From Fasciolopsis buskii (taxonomy: Eukaryota; Platyhelminthes; Trematoda; Plagiorchiida; Fasciolidae), in NCBI GenBank assembly GCA_008360955.1, contig LUCM01000674.1:186001-250000 (forward strand): a DNA stretch of 64,000 nucleotides. Direction: 5' to 3'. Position 1 is the stretch's first letter. Each line of letters opens with the position of its first letter. The position numbers and the translations under genes were made by a program. Shown here piece by piece: positions 49,301-62,357 of the stretch. The notes below the pieces were generated by a model. The model saw nothing but the letters and a program-made list of their open reading frames with translations, was not told the origin of the DNA and ran no database searches.

Positions 49301-52300
49301 CTAGTTTAGTTTTAGGGTAATTAAGGTAGGCCTTCCTATGAGTTACCGAAGATTTCACTCCTCCAAGGTTGTAAAAGTAGTTACTTGAAGTTTCCTCGCA
49401 GTACAAAAGAGAATAATGATTGTCAGTTATTCGATTTGCATGAATACACTTGCTTCCTATTTGGTCCGCTTATGTTACCCGTATCTGATTTCCTCTCGGG
49501 ACTACCAATACCGCGTAGCATCAAACAGCAGGAGTAGAGCCAGCAATCGCTGCCTTTCTCAACCAGTTACACGTTGGTATAGAAGAAAAGAAAATAAAAA
49601 GCACTTCCTGGTATACAACGCACGGAATACTGTTGAAATATGCAAAAGTATCTTTTTCCAATCTCGGATTCGACAGAAAATGACAGCGTAATCGCCGCCG
49701 CTTATGGTTTGCTGAAAGATCCTCAGTGTCTCTAGTCAACCGGATAAGTAATCTGTTTCACCCTACCCACGAACACGTGAGGCACCTACCTCATCCACGT
49801 TGGTTACGCATTTTCTCTTCTCACCCTGCCACGTCAGCTGTTCAACTCCACAAGAATTCCCTAGACTTTGTGAGAGCGACGGAAAACGAGACGCGATATG
49901 GTAGACGAGTGTTCGTCATAAACATCACTTTAACCCACCAATTAAGCATCACACGCTTTGACAGATTATTCCCTAAGCCGCTACTCAGTACTAGATTACT
50001 AACCTGCAAATTGTTCATGCGGTCAGTCCTTCTATCCATTCTACGTAAACATCGACGGTCAAACACCTCTAAGCGACGAATATCATTAGCAGGCAAACTC
50101 CGTGTCCCGCAACCGTACAAAATTAACGGCACTGTGACACAGTAGACAAAATCTTTCAACTTCAGTAGAGTATCGGGTCAGCGCCGTAAGTGCACCGACC
50201 TAACTCATACCCCTCGATCCTTGCATTTACTCGTGATTACTTCTGATACCGTGCCATAACCCTTACTCAATCAGCTGCGGAGTCAAGTGGAACAGCCAAA
50301 AATGATTAGTTACCCTTTGTGGAGTACCAGGTTTGGCGCTGCCATTGTCTCTTTGTGGAATAGAAAATTAAACTTTGAAGGAGCAAATCACAAATCAACC
50401 GAAGTTACAACCTTTGTCACTCTCCCACTGCACTGTTACCGAGGTCTGAACAAGCACATAAGATCGTTTGCTTAACTTAGGTCACAGAGCCTTTGATCAT
50501 TTACCAGTTCGAAATCTACATCTTAAGGACCACCTAAAACATCACCCATTACCTTGTCAGTGATGACGTTAAGCAAGAATGCGGCATCAGATACGCTTGT
50601 CGAGCACAACTTATGGTTTTAAATGAACCTGATAGTTTACCATATACCCTGACATGACCAGAAGTATGCAATTACGCTTCTAGAAGAAAGTTAAGGAACG
50701 TCTCTTGTACGTCATAAAGTTAAAGAGCACTCAACAACGGTGTCCAGCTGATTAAATTAAACACCTCTTTAAAACTGCCGGGCGACGGCATTTTTGAGGC
50801 ATTTCAGTCAGCCAGAAGTGGGTGTAAAATGAAACTGATACATCCTCAACCTGGGTAGATTCCGACATGCCGTTCGTGCATGTTACTCTCGTGAACTGAC
50901 GTTAGGTGACGCACGATTACCGAAGCCAAAACCCCGTTAACCATCGGGATTAATCTGATCACACTACGATGAATACGATCACTGTGAAGATAGATATTTG
51001 CTTCATTATAATAATTTAGGCTTCTTATTTCTAACGTCACGGAACAAGAAGGTAAATAATTTTGCCTAAGCCACTCCACCGAGTATGAAAAGAACTGGGG
51101 AGAAATCGCTGGCTGACGTTTCCTGCATTGACCCTAATTTCAGTTTCGATGGGAGTCAAACGACAATTCCCAACGATTCATAGTTTTGACGCCAAGTAGC
51201 TGCAATAACGCACCTCCAGCTAAATTGCTTTATGGAGTTTTCAGACAAATGTTTCCCTTTTTGTCATCTGGCTTAAAAAGACTTTCTTCTTCTGCTGGAT
51301 TCCGTTTCACTGACCAAATTTCGTCCCTCGCCGACGTCGTAGATGGCATAAATATAACTAGTCATTGGCTCTTACTTGACATTAGAGGTACATACTTAAC
51401 CTTTTCACCCCGTACAGTTACAGAGTCAGTGCTTCTTGCGAGATCTAGCATCTTTACTGAACACTGGATCCAGGAGCAAGGGTGAAACTTGCCGTCAGGT
51501 AAATTGCCTGTTTAATTTCATCCCGTTGCTCATCTAGATTGCTGTTTGTCGGGTTTCTTAGCTTGTTTTATGGCCTTCTCCCGTAACTTCTGCTAAAATA
51601 CAGATTAGATAGAAGCTGCATGGCTAACTGAATTTGCGTTTTGAATATATGGCCATTGAGTTGCAGTAAAAACGGCATGGAAACTAATGCTTGGTTTGAT
51701 TCAACACAAGTGGACCACTGGGATCTAGAGTTTTGGGGAGAATCGCCCTAGCGGTTACCTCCTGTCGAGTTGGAACTTAATCTCTCTACGCAAGGTAAAT
51801 CTCGTTAGGAACTCGTGAAAGAGGAGGAACACAATTGCCTGCAGAAAACTGGAGAAGCCTATCGGTGTTGTATGCAATGAAGGAGCAAGATGTTTACATC
51901 AACAAACTTATGACGCACTAGGCAATAAAATCACCTGCTACCACTACAATATCAAAGCCTTTGATCCAGTTAGTGACTGGCACATTCTTCGGGAAACCCA
52001 CTCCATTTCTTTTCAGTGCGACAGTTTATTGGAACATACGCAATATTACACACTAGCTGAAACTAGTACTATTATTTTTTCGAGCACCAACTTAGCCCTG
52101 GAGTTTTAAGGAATCCAATCTTAAACTACTTTTTTATATTTGTTAGTCGGTACTATTCCTACGTCACTTGTCTCCGGAGATTGAGCTTCCTCGTTTTTTT
52201 TTGTTCGTAACAAATATCCTGATACTTCATCGGGTCAAATTACTTAAATTGCACCACCCCGCTTTTGAATATGCATTTGACTGACTCAGTATACATCAAT

Positions 52301-52313
52301 CTAAAAAAGCCAC
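46371..52313 (-). other. Long intron carrying the decayed RTE-like copy
   Basis: 5.9 kb. Apart from the reverse transcriptase remnant at 49.66-51.09 kb I recognise nothing. Confidence 0.5.
49660..51090 (-). mobile_element. Second, more decayed RTE-like reverse transcriptase copy
   Basis: Minus strand. The right part (50846-51079) reads RLIPMVNGVLASVIVRHLTS, then SNMHERHVGIYPG, parallel to the NHRGISLIPI...QAGFWPG segment of the copy at 57-58 kb. The left part (49842-50159) reads VYCVTVPLILYGCGTRSL, then RRLEVFDRRCLRRM, parallel to its C-terminus. The nucleotide sequence between them also aligns in order. Many stops and frame changes are present, so it is older than the copy at 57 kb. Confidence 0.7.
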
Positions 52314-52419
52314 TTGTGAGTGCTAAATACGCTGATTGATCAGACTGTGTAGGAATACACACATTGAAAGGTTCAAGATTAAGAGCCTGACAATGTTTGA
52401 AAAAATGTGGGCTGTGGAA
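52314..52419 (-). CDS. Candidate exon 3: C-terminal part of an FN3-like domain
   Basis: A 106-nt exon, phase 0 to 1, with a GGTTTTCAG acceptor and a weak GTGGCT donor. It encodes about 35 residues, with a C-x-L-x-L-x-P pattern (CQALNLEP) typical of the E-F region of FN3 domains and an ending SAYLALT resembling a G strand. It completes the phase pattern begun by the exon at 55205-55287. The weak donor keeps confidence low. Confidence 0.33.
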
Positions 52420-55204
52420 CTGAAAACCCTCTAAGATATTACTTGATAATGAAATACTCCATAATACGGGTGGGTTATCAGTCAGAGCTTTATGAGCAGG
52501 CAGAGGAGGCAAGCAAAAATAGTTTGGATGGAAGACACAGACTAATTGAAAGAATGAGAACTCGGAGGAGAGCTGCCTGCCACTTGCAGCATCTCTGGGT
52601 TGATAAAAGAAATGTTGCTAATAATAAAGATTAGACGAGAATGAGATGGGCTAAAGATCACTGCGCAAGCTGCTACAGACAAACCGAAGCAGTGCTGAGG
52701 GCACGATGGTTTTTTGCTACGCAAGCCTCTGCTGACGGCATTGTGGTTCATGGACTAGGCAAAATTTGACAGAAGATGTGCAAGAACTACCAAGCTGCCC
52801 TATGTTTTACTTGCAACAACGTCGCTTTCTTGTGGTTCATGTGTGTTGGCGTGACGGCTAGAACTGCATCGTTAAAAAGACAGGCCTTCTTTGGACCGAG
52901 TGATCCAGAAGTAAAGCAGCTCATACAAGAACAATATATAAGGATGGATAATCAGTAATATTTTCATTAATTCACTCAAAATCCAAGGTCAAGTCACATT
53001 TTTCAACCAACGATAATTTTTCTATGGATGCGTTATTTTGAAACTGGGAAATTATGTGTGAAGGCCAAATGACCCGTATAAATTGCGTAGAAGGCTATCA
53101 AGCTAATTGTGGTGCCCCACTACCAACTAGTAATTGCCGATCGTACCAATGTATCCAGGGTGGTTCAGTTCCAATTTTCTTTGTCAAAAGCAATAGCAGT
53201 GTAACTGGCCAGTCGTAGCCACTTATGATGACCCTCCTTTTGTTAAAGAACTCTGGTTATCACGATATTTTTCCGATTTCTCTGGCTAGCTTATATGATT
53301 TTGAACATTTTATGTAATAGTTCTTCCCGTTTCCCAAATTCCAAGACGCCTGAGTGCACCACTGCGATTTCTGGACTTTCGGTAAAAATGTTAAGCATGT
53401 CTGAGAACCCCACCACTATGAAGCTGCCTTCCGTCAGCCTTTGATATCTGCTCTAACAAGGCGGTCACCGAGCTCTTCTCTCTCCAAAGCAACAACTGAA
53501 AACAATTCTTCTTGCAAGTACCCAAAAGAGTTTCTAAGAATCATTCGAGCAAATAAATCATAAATAGTTCATCCTATAAATGTATCAATCTGTTCATTGT
53601 CACTGTTCAGTGATATTTATTTCGCTTTCTATAAAGCAGTTCAAACCCCAGTTTTAGTTGCAAAACAGTAATTTATTCGGAAACGCTCAGCATTGTTTCA
53701 TATTAGCAAGGGCTTTTGCATCTCAACAGGCACCGCCCTTGTTAAATGAAACAAAAAACACTCATCGAAATTTTTCCAATTCTCCACTGCAATCATTAAA
53801 GAAACATCAACTTACTTGGTTACGCCTTTCTTCTGCAGGAACACAGTTTTTTCTCACTATCATTTAAAATTATAATGCAGCTCTTTTCTACTTTATGCCC
53901 GAGCGATGGTTGTAAACGATCTTGGTACTTTAAGTGGAAACAGCAGCAACTACAGCAGCCTAGTGCATCACTAAGCTGATAACGGAACTGTATGTAAAGG
54001 ATATATGCACACGATGCCCAAGGCTGCAGTCAGCTTCAGCAGAAGTACCGTATAAAACTAGTTAAAAGTAAACAAATAAGAAAGCAAACTACGATAATTG
54101 ATTTTTAGTCATCTAATTAATGTATTCGCAAAAGATTCCTACGAATGTATTCGTGAGATTACGAATACTAAAGGCCTCGAAGCCGACCGATAGACTATCG
54201 TAAACTCCGAGTGAATCATCGAACAAGAAGAAACATTCTCTCTATCTGTCAAAAAAGTTCTGACATTTAAGAATCATCAGTTTTTAATATTTTACTAATA
54301 AACTCATCCGCGCAATGGCTTCTTTTCCAAGAAACATCTAAATACAAACATGCTTTCGGGAAATCAGCGAATATTTATAGTGTTTACTAAACTTCGAGAC
54401 AGCACTCTTTGTGGCTTAGAAGGAATAGTGTTGCAGATATTTTCAAGTGCCGCAATAGCGGGTTGGCTCAAAAACCATAAGGATTTGAGAGGCTCATCAG
54501 TTACTAGCATAAGGGACTCAAGGGATAATAAAAAGATTTGCCGGCTCGACTCCTGCTCCTACCTATCTCAACGTGAATAAATGTGAACCGGTTGATCGCT
54601 AAAATTCCAGTGCAGCACCAGGAACTTATCAAGACGCGGCGCAGCCATTGTGCACCCTCTATCTTCAGGATCAATTGTAGTGTAAATTATAGGAGCAATG
54701 CACATGCAAGTCAAAATAAACCAGCCTCAGAGGTAAAAACAGGAATTTGGTTTGGATAGCATCCAAAGCAATTGGTTAGATAACAAGTAGTTATTGTGAT
54801 GAAAAGCACATCTGGCTAGCTCTGCTAGGTTGTCAAATCATATTTACTTTCTAATTGGGATCCATATGGTTGCAAAAAGATACGGTGTCAGTCCATTCAA
54901 TGATAACTGGAATCTTTGCCCTTCGTCATTGTATTTTCTGCAAAAAAAAAACAAACTCTGTTGGTTCGGCTACAGGAGCTGTGGCTTTACTGCTCGTTTT
55001 ACCTAGCTCGACAGCGACAATTAACGGCGCGAATCTAGCAGAACTATTCTGTGCTCCTTACAACATTATTTATTAAAATTCCGGAATTAAGTGCACATCA
55101 CGTTCCGCCATGTAACCAACATAATCTACTTTCTCCTCTGTTTTGGTTCTTCTATGGCCTAGCCATTTTTTTGCTATTTCAGGCTTCGGAAACCCTTCAC
55201 TTAC
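52420..55204 (-). other. Intron, nothing recognised
   Basis: 2.8 kb of AT-rich sequence; plus-strand frames have no known motif. Confidence 0.5.
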
Positions 55205-55287
55205 ATAAACGCTGCTGTCTTTATTCGCGGGTTTCTTGGCTTTGCAAAGGTGGAATTTCCTTAGTGAACCAACTTTAATACTGTTTA
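55205..55287 (-). CDS. Candidate exon 2: N-terminal part of an FN3-like domain
   Basis: An 83-nt exon, phase 1 to 0, between an ATTTTGCAG acceptor and a strong TAT|GTAAGT donor. It encodes about 27 residues including SIKVGSLRKFHLCKAKK, like the A and B strands of an FN3 domain with a downstream intron in the same place as in the exon at 28183-28277. The open frame continues past the donor to about 55073, so a longer exon is possible. I prefer the short form because both splice sites are good and its phases fit exon 1 and the next candidate. Confidence 0.45.
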
Positions 55288-56861
55288 CTGCAAAATCGGA
55301 ACCAAAATCTATTTTCTTAATCCGGATAAGCCTTTGGTAGAAGATGGTAATCAGGAATCTGGTGTGGGATGCGTCGACTAACCAGTATAGCACTGCTGTC
55401 CATACAACTTGTTGTCAAATAATCGGCTCACTTTCATTAAAAAAGACACCAAGTTTATCTGAATAAAATTTACGGCATCTAAACATCTGTGATTTTATTT
55501 CCGATGAACCGAAGAAATTATTTACAAGAGCTGGAAGTACGCTTATTTGGTACTAGCTGGTCTTTAGTAAATGTAGTCATTTGAAGTTCTTTGGGATTCA
55601 GCTGACACTGCGGTGTCGTGAATGGAGTTCCGCCTTCCTGGACTTCAGCATCTGCATCAATGCTTATGGAGTTGAATTTGGATGACTTTCTGAACAACTA
55701 AGAAGACCAAACGATGGGCATGAACAAGCACAGCTGACTCACTGAAAACTACATCACATTAATTAAACAAATGGGAGACCATGCAAACGCTTTCTGTTTT
55801 GCTTCCGTATAAGGCGTCCCAATTAGAAAAGTTTGAAGATTCCGGAGAATACAAAGGAACTCAAACTAATCCCAAGGCCAGACGATTCACAACGAAAACA
55901 AAACGCAGAAAACAGATGTGTGTTATATTAAACCGCGGCAGATGAATGCTGTTCACGACAAAATCAATGGGTCGTCAGTCTGTTTTGACATAAATTGGCG
56001 AAGTTGCCCAGGCTGATCGAAGATATAACTAGTTAACGCAGCGCCAAAGGCAGCACCAAAATTTCAGAGGATATGAACAGACAAACCACAGACCGTATGA
56101 AGATTCACAAGCTATTCTTTTTTTCATTTTATTTTGAGGACAATAACAAGCAAGAAAACGTTTGAACATATGAAATACTCCATCTAAAACTCCAAATGTA
56201 AGATCACTGTTGGTTCTACCGCTACCTATTTTTAGTGTCAGATAAAAGACTATGAATCAAGGTCATCAAAAATGGGGTGGAATTTCCGTACGTTGCTACT
56301 TTTAACAGAATGCCCCTTATCGGTTAAACTGAAAACAGGTTGTCAGGGTGTAAAAAGACTTCTGTTATCCGTTTGCGAACTTCAGTACAGTTTAACAGCA
56401 GCAAAGACGGTGTTCATCCACTAGATCATAATAATCCATTTTTTGCTTATAATTTGCTAACTTATTGCAACAAGGAACACGTGGGCAGTATTATTTTATG
56501 AGCTCACATCCCTGAATTTGGGAGCTAATCGGCTAGCAGGCCGGTATTCAAAGAATGCGACTGCGTTGGCAATATTTTAGTTTTGCAACTGCTTTGATAG
56601 CTTTGCAGTCGACATAAGGGAAATGTTGCTCCGGAGATCTCACAGACGTTTGGCGAAAAATGAGTTAGGTTATAAAGAATTTACCGCCAAAAAATCTTAC
56701 AAACTTGAGCTGTTTATCAGGTATAAATTTTTAACTTATCCAAAGCCTGAAATTAGCTGTTTGTAGATAGCCTTAGAAGTAACTTAGAAAGTGAAACATT
56801 TTGGTCTTCAGACCTCTAAATTCTATTGACGCCAGAGAGCTCTTCAGATAACCCAGCAAAA

Positions 56862-56884
56862 TCATCATCATCATCATCATCATC
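56862..56884. repeat. (ATC)n simple repeat, tail of the RTE-like element
   Basis: Seven to eight tandem ATC units; read on the element strand this is a GAT repeat at its 3' end. Confidence 0.88.
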
Positions 56885-57103
56885 GTTCAGCGTTAAACAG
56901 CAAGGCAAGCCTCACTGACCACTACCTTTCCCCAGAGTTACATGTTGCAATAAAAAGAATGAATATTTAAGGGGAACAGTAAGTGGACCTACACAGGCGG
57001 AAAAAGATAAGGTGCTGCTGCAGCTAACACATGAAACGGTCTAACAGCGCAAACGCACGTGTGATCAATCATCCTGATTCGATAGAAAATGACAACACGA
57101 TCG

Positions 57104-58680
57104 CTAATGTTCACGGTTCACTGCCATATCCTTCAGTGTCTCCAGCCAGCAAGTCGACGAGTCTTTCGGACCCCAACCACGAAGGCGTGAGACACCTACT
57201 TTACCTAACTTCGCTGTACATTTTCTCATCCCACGTTGCCACGTCATCTGTTGGCCTCCACATGGCTTCTTCCATTCCTTAGGAGGAACACAAAATAGGT
57301 CACGGTATGGTAGACGAGCGTTCGTCATGCGCAACACGTAACCCAACCGGCGTAGTCTACTAAGTTTCATACGCTGAAACAAGCTATTCTCAGAAGTGGC
57401 ACCCAATACCAGATTCCTAACCTCAATATTACTCACCCGGCCACTCCATCCAATCCTAGCCATACTACGTAAACATCGGTTGTCGAAAACCTCCAACCGA
57501 CGAACATTGCCAACACGCATACTCCACGTCTCGCAACCGTACAACACAACCGAGCGCATTACGGCACAGTAAACACGACCTTTCAACTTTAGTGAAATAT
57601 CAGGCCGACGCCACAAGTGATTCATTCCAGCTTAAGCTGCCCGGGCCCTGGATATAGGCATACTTACCTCCAATCCCGAGCTACTATCGTTCGACATGCA
57701 GCTACCAAGATAGGTGAAACGGTCCACCATTGTTATTTCCTCTCCATCCAGTATCAAGTTCGGTGCTGCAGTCGTCCAGTCCTGTAACAGTACTTTGCAC
57801 TTTGAAGGTGCCAAGCACATGCTAAACCGAGCAACCGATCTCGACAGTCCATCTAGTGCCCGTTGTGCATGGTTCGCAGACTCGAACAGACACACGACGT
57901 CGTCTGCGCAATCTAGGTCACATAGCTTCCCTCCATTTCCCAGTTCGACTCCTACATTCCGGAGACCTCATGAAGCATCTTCCATCACCTCGTCCATAAC
58001 GAAGTTGAACAAGAATGGAGAGATGGGACACCCTTGTCGAACGCCACTAGTCGTTTCGAATGAACTTGGCAGTTCACCGTATACCCTAATGCGACCATAG
58101 GTATGCGAGTACAATGCTCGCAACAGGTTCACAAACTTCATTGGCATACCCTTCTGGTGGAGAGTACTGAGTAGTGCCGGTCGATCCACGGAGTCGAAGG
58201 CACCTTTCAAATCGAGAAAGATTACGATCGTAGGGCGGCGGTGCGTGTGGCGCGTTTTGAGTATATGTCGGAGAGTGAATGTCTGGTCGATGCAACCTCG
58301 ACCTGGCCAAAATCCGGCCTGTTGTTCGCGGATATTACTCTCGCGAATCGGTCTCAAACGGCACAGCATTATCGAAGCTAGCATCTTAGTAATTATCGGA
58401 ATTAAACTAATCCCACGATGATTGCTGCAGTCACTCCGTGTACCCTTCTTGAAGATGGGTATAATCAGTGACTCACCCCTCGATAGCGGGATAAGCTCCT
58501 CGTATCAAATATCACGAAGCAAGGAGGTAAGCGATTTCATCAGCACTTCTCCACCCAATTTGAAGAGACTTGAGGGAAAGCCGTCTGGACTTGCTGCTTT
58601 TCCCTTCTTCAGAAGTCGAATGCTGGACTGTATTTCTAATTCCTTTGGGATATCAGGTAACACCTCCTAAGGATTCACAA
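57104..58680 (-). pseudogene. Broken reverse transcriptase of the RTE-like element
   Basis: Read from right to left: a fingers region (LLKKGKAASPDGFPS, then IIPIFKKGTRSDC with NHRGISLIPI), QAGFWPGRGCIDQTFTLRHI, catalytic motif A in FLDLKGAFDSVDR, SGVRQGCPISPFLFNFVMDE, a YADD-box variant CADD near 57905-57920, FTYLGS, and a C-terminal VLYGCETWS...LEVFDNRCLR. Stop codons and frame changes occur near 57965, 57630 and about 58510. The catalytic Tyr of the YADD box is replaced by Cys. It cannot encode an active enzyme as it stands. Confidence 0.85.
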
Positions 58681-61600
58681 CTATAATCGTCGGACTTAAT
58701 ACGTTAACCCAGAAAAATGACTTTTGGTATGGAAATAAACTTTTGTGCGGAAGAAAAACGTTTTTCTGCTAATATATACTGAGTGACCAAGTGCTGATTT
58801 CAATCAATCCTCGCCTGGTCTCCCCGCAGTCACTAGAGTGTTTCCTTTAGGTAATAATAATTCTTGTTGTTAAATCACATCCACAGTGTACAAGCGATTG
58901 TTTTTCTACTAAATTTTAGTTGCTATTTCTTTAGGCCATTTTAGACCTACAACTCATAAACATAGCAAGACACCTCTACCTCGCACGCTTGTAATCAAGA
59001 CTAATCATTTAAGAAGACAGTTACTCTTGGAAGCCTGTGTTTTGCCACGATCGTGCCTATCTCAAGAGACACAAAGCTAGCGAAATTGTAACGGCACTTC
59101 TTGCTAATAGCTGCCAGTTCTTCTGACTTGAAACAAATACAGCGATCAGATGTACCACATTTTCAGGCCTTCTTAAGTGGGTTTTATTAATTAACTTAAA
59201 CGGAACACTAATTGGCTTTCATTTCTGGGTTTACGCATGTAATATATATTTACTTGCATTTAGATTTTGTTTCAGCGTTTTTCAGCAGTCAAAGCGCATG
59301 GTGATTTACTGTAAAGCACTATAATTCCAGTTTGCTGAACGTAACGAAAGTTGTCTGCATGAAACCTTGTCCCTTAAAATTTCAAAGGATATCATGATCA
59401 AACCTTGTAGTTCGTGATAATATATATTTTACTTTTTGATCTATAATTATTATGATGGGGTTTGGACAACAAATGCCTGAAGTCATTTAATTGATGGGAA
59501 AACGAAGTGTTGCTTTGTGAGTAATTAGTGAGTATATTCCGCTAGGGAAACTTAGACTACGCGAAGAATTTTTTCAAAGTAGCATTAGCCATTTACGTTT
59601 ATTCCCCACGACCAGAAAGGATAATCATTGTTTTGCAATAATAAAGAGCTGGCCTTTATTAATCCTACAAATAAGGCACACAGTGTTTGCAGGATTTTGT
59701 ACTTGAAGAACGGAAAATATTATGGTTTTACTTATCTTTTCCTGAATCGCTAAATAATTTGCATGCTTCAAAACAAGTTAAGTTTCTTAATCTTGTAGTT
59801 TACTGTAAAGCAAAGAGCACTTAGGTCCAATCATCAAAAAAAGGTTTACTTAAGATGGTTTATAGCAAGCCGATCATGTAATGCACATGCAAGCGTCTAC
59901 CTCTTTCGATTTAATCTCCTTTCTGGAGCTAGCAGCAGGCTGATTTGAACAATTAATTCATACACAACTAATAAAATGGCTGCCCACTTAAAGAAATTTG
60001 TTTTTCTTAGGATGCAACTAATAATCTTAAGACGCACACCTTCCTCGTCTATCGCGTTCACGTCTTACAGTAAGACCTCTGATGCTGTCACTTCCGACAG
60101 ATTTGTTGAACAATAACCTATCAAGCCTTGATTGATTAGGTTCTGGCATCTATCTAAATCCTCCAAGAGCAACCCGGATTGGTCGGCAAGATTCCGGCTG
60201 GCTGATGTCCCCATTTTTATTGATCTTTTGTGCGAGTAAAGGCAGACCGTCTTGCCAAGCTTTACTCCTTTGCTTGATATATAGATGCAAACTAACGAAA
60301 ACATATATACAAACCAAAACACGAATAAATATTACCATAAATGAAATTGTCCAAAAAATTGGTTTTCTGCACCACATTTATGCTTAGAGTTTCATGGTTC
60401 TATGTATTTCTATTATCGTATCAAACATGGGGCATGGTATTGATTTATCGTAGCCAAATTTCTAATCTAGCCACAGTCAGGCGCATGAATAATAAACCAT
60501 TTTGTACTACCACAGTGATGTGTGACCGTACAGCAACCATGATTACACGACTACCTTCAAAATATCCCTACTTTTATTCTTCAGTGACTTTTGGTTATAA
60601 CTTGGGTTACGTTATTATGAGTGATGAGGGTTTGCTTAGTGCCTTGTTTGATAGATGGACTTTGGGTGACCAGTACCAATAGGGCAAAGTTTCATGAACT
60701 CCTGCTTCCACGAAATGCCTCCTTTAAACGATGGATATTTTTGTTGTTTTACGAATACTTTAAGAACAGCCAGTCTAGAACTGCAACAGAAAAATCTTGA
60801 CTATAATTAATCTTAATTTCGAAACTATGGTTTGGTAGGTAAAGCTATTCCTAGGCCAGGTATCCCCAATACTGTATCAGTTTCACCAATGTCACCTACG
60901 AAGATCGAATTATCACAAACGTTTTGTAAAGGGCTCATACAAAAACCGTAATTCTCACTTTAAGTGTCTTTCTGAAAAATACCTTAATGTATGCTCTTTC
61001 GCAAACCTCCCATTGAAAAGTTGAAACGGTTTTTGCCTCATTAAGTCTTTAGCATAAATTTATGCTGTTTTTTACACATGTGATTTTCTTGAGTATGTCG
61101 TGCAGCATTAATCACCTCCATGTCAAGTTAATATTGTCAACATATTTGGGAACGATTGCTGACCTTAGATTACTCATCGCTTTAGCTACTATTGCTGAAA
61201 CCACAATTTAACAGAAGTTTAAACCCGAAACATTGCAGCGATTTTCCGGAACTCAGAAATCGTAGAATCATAAAACACTTTTTAAACATAAAGCCACCAT
61301 TGGGATCGTCTCCAAAGAACCGTTTTCATAAAGTTTAGTCATAATTCGGTTCATTTCTTGATTTTGCCTGGTTGCAGCATTAGCTGGTCTTCCAATCAAG
61401 AATATCATTGTACTTAGCTGTAATAGCGCATCCCGTCTTAGGACTTGCTTTCGTTTTTTAGCATTGTCAAATATTCCATTGCCCTAAATTTCAAAGTAAA
61501 ATAGTAATAAGCATCCCTATCGCTGAAAGCCTAAATCACTGCACCAATTCTCCTCAGTCATACAACTTCATACAAAGCGGATCATGAAGAACTCGGAGTC

Positions 61601-62005
61601 AGCTCCCAGATCACGCATTCAGATTAAACAATATTCAGCGGTTATAACTGCACCTAAGGGTGCTTGACGAAACCATACTTATTTAAATGAATACGATGTT
61701 AGCCGATGATGGTTGGTTGTCATAGCTTTAATCACTTCCTAGAAACTTGGCGCGTCGCCTGTTCACCAGTCACACTAGTTGTGTTTATCCATACCTCCTC
61801 TAAGGTGAGGTTTGTGAAGGAAACTCGGTGATCAACATTTCGCACTACTTTCATTCATTCTCACTTAATCAAAGGATAACATATCCGACCATGGGAGTAA
61901 TTCATTTATGAAATTATCAACTAAATAATAGCATGTTAACAAATGAATTTAAAGGAACTCCCCTTTCAAAAATTTCAATGTCGTAAACAGTTGCGCAAAA
62001 CGAAC

Positions 62006-62357
62006 CTGTTGAAACTGTTGTGTTTTTTGAATATACCGTTCCTTCCTTCAGATATAGAGTGAATTTTGCAACGTAATTCGCCCCGTATGTTAGATCAGTA
62101 AATTCAAGTTCGTTGGAAGTGTTATTTAAGATTCCAGTGATCCTCAGTGATGGATTGTATTCATTAACCAAAACTCCTTGAATTTTTTTAATTTCGTCAG
62201 TTGTGTTCTCATATGTGGCAATGAGTTTATTGCGTTCGATTCTCGTACGAATGACATGGGACACAACTGAAAAAGCCAGGCTGTCTTTTGGGTGGTCGCA
62301 TAGGGCCAAGTGGAAGTGGACCAAAACCACAAAAACTGCCAAAATATTGGTTCTCAT
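62006..62357 (-). CDS. Exon 1: signal peptide plus first FN3-like domain
   Basis: The first exon encodes 117 residues plus one base and ends at an ACAG|GTTCGT donor (phase 1). The ATG at 62357 was chosen because it opens a classic secretory signal: MRTN, then a hydrophobic run (ILAVFVVLVHFHLAL), then Cys-Asp at about residues 20-21 as the likely cleavage site. The open frame extends upstream of this ATG, but only with a GTG start. Residues 25-117 look like a complete FN3-like sandwich, with an F-strand-like NYVAKFTLYL and a terminal NTTVSTG. Several N-X-S/T sequons (NTT, NNT, NTS, NTT) fit an extracellular protein. This exon makes the product secreted or surface exposed. The donor is not a strong match, so the exact end is less certain than the start. 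Confidence 0.75.

Larger units (their letters stand above)
56862..58690 (-). mobile_element. 5'-truncated RTE-like non-LTR retrotransposon in an intron
   Basis: A minus-strand fragment with the reverse transcriptase core and C-terminal region. It ends at a run of ATC on the plus strand (56862-56884), that is a GAT-type simple-repeat tail on the element strand, typical of RTE elements rather than poly-A. No endonuclease domain was found upstream, which is the usual 5' truncation. It lies in the intron between the exons at 62006 and 55287, in the same orientation as the gene. Confidence 0.75.
55288..62005 (-). other. Long first intron (or introns) carrying the RTE-like element
   Basis: 6.7 kb between exon 1 and the next FN3-like piece. 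Apart from the RTE-like element at 56.86-58.69 kb no exon was convincing. A missed FN3 exon with phase 1 to 1 would still fit. Confidence 0.45.
598..62357 (-). other. Proposed single long gene: secreted multi-FN3 protein (partial at 3' end)
   Basis: I infer one gene spanning these positions on the minus strand. It begins with a signal-peptide exon at 62357 and runs through about 34 candidate exons to at least 598. The support is a run of FN3-like exon fragments on the same strand, bounded by AG/GT sites (one GC donor), with intron phases that chain without a break. Predicted architecture is a signal peptide followed by roughly 17 FN3-like domains, the last eight being four near-identical two-domain repeats. 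FN3 arrays usually mediate adhesion or ligand binding outside the cell. No kinase, phosphatase, protease or transmembrane segment was recognised in the part seen. Alternatives are two or more adjacent FN3 genes, or some exons being chance open stretches. The short exons are the least certain. Confidence 0.65.

Noticed and set aside
55073..55204. Continuation of the open frame beyond the donor at 55205
   Set aside because: It includes a Trp-containing FN3-like piece, but the strong GTAAGT donor and correct phase favour ending the exon at 55205.
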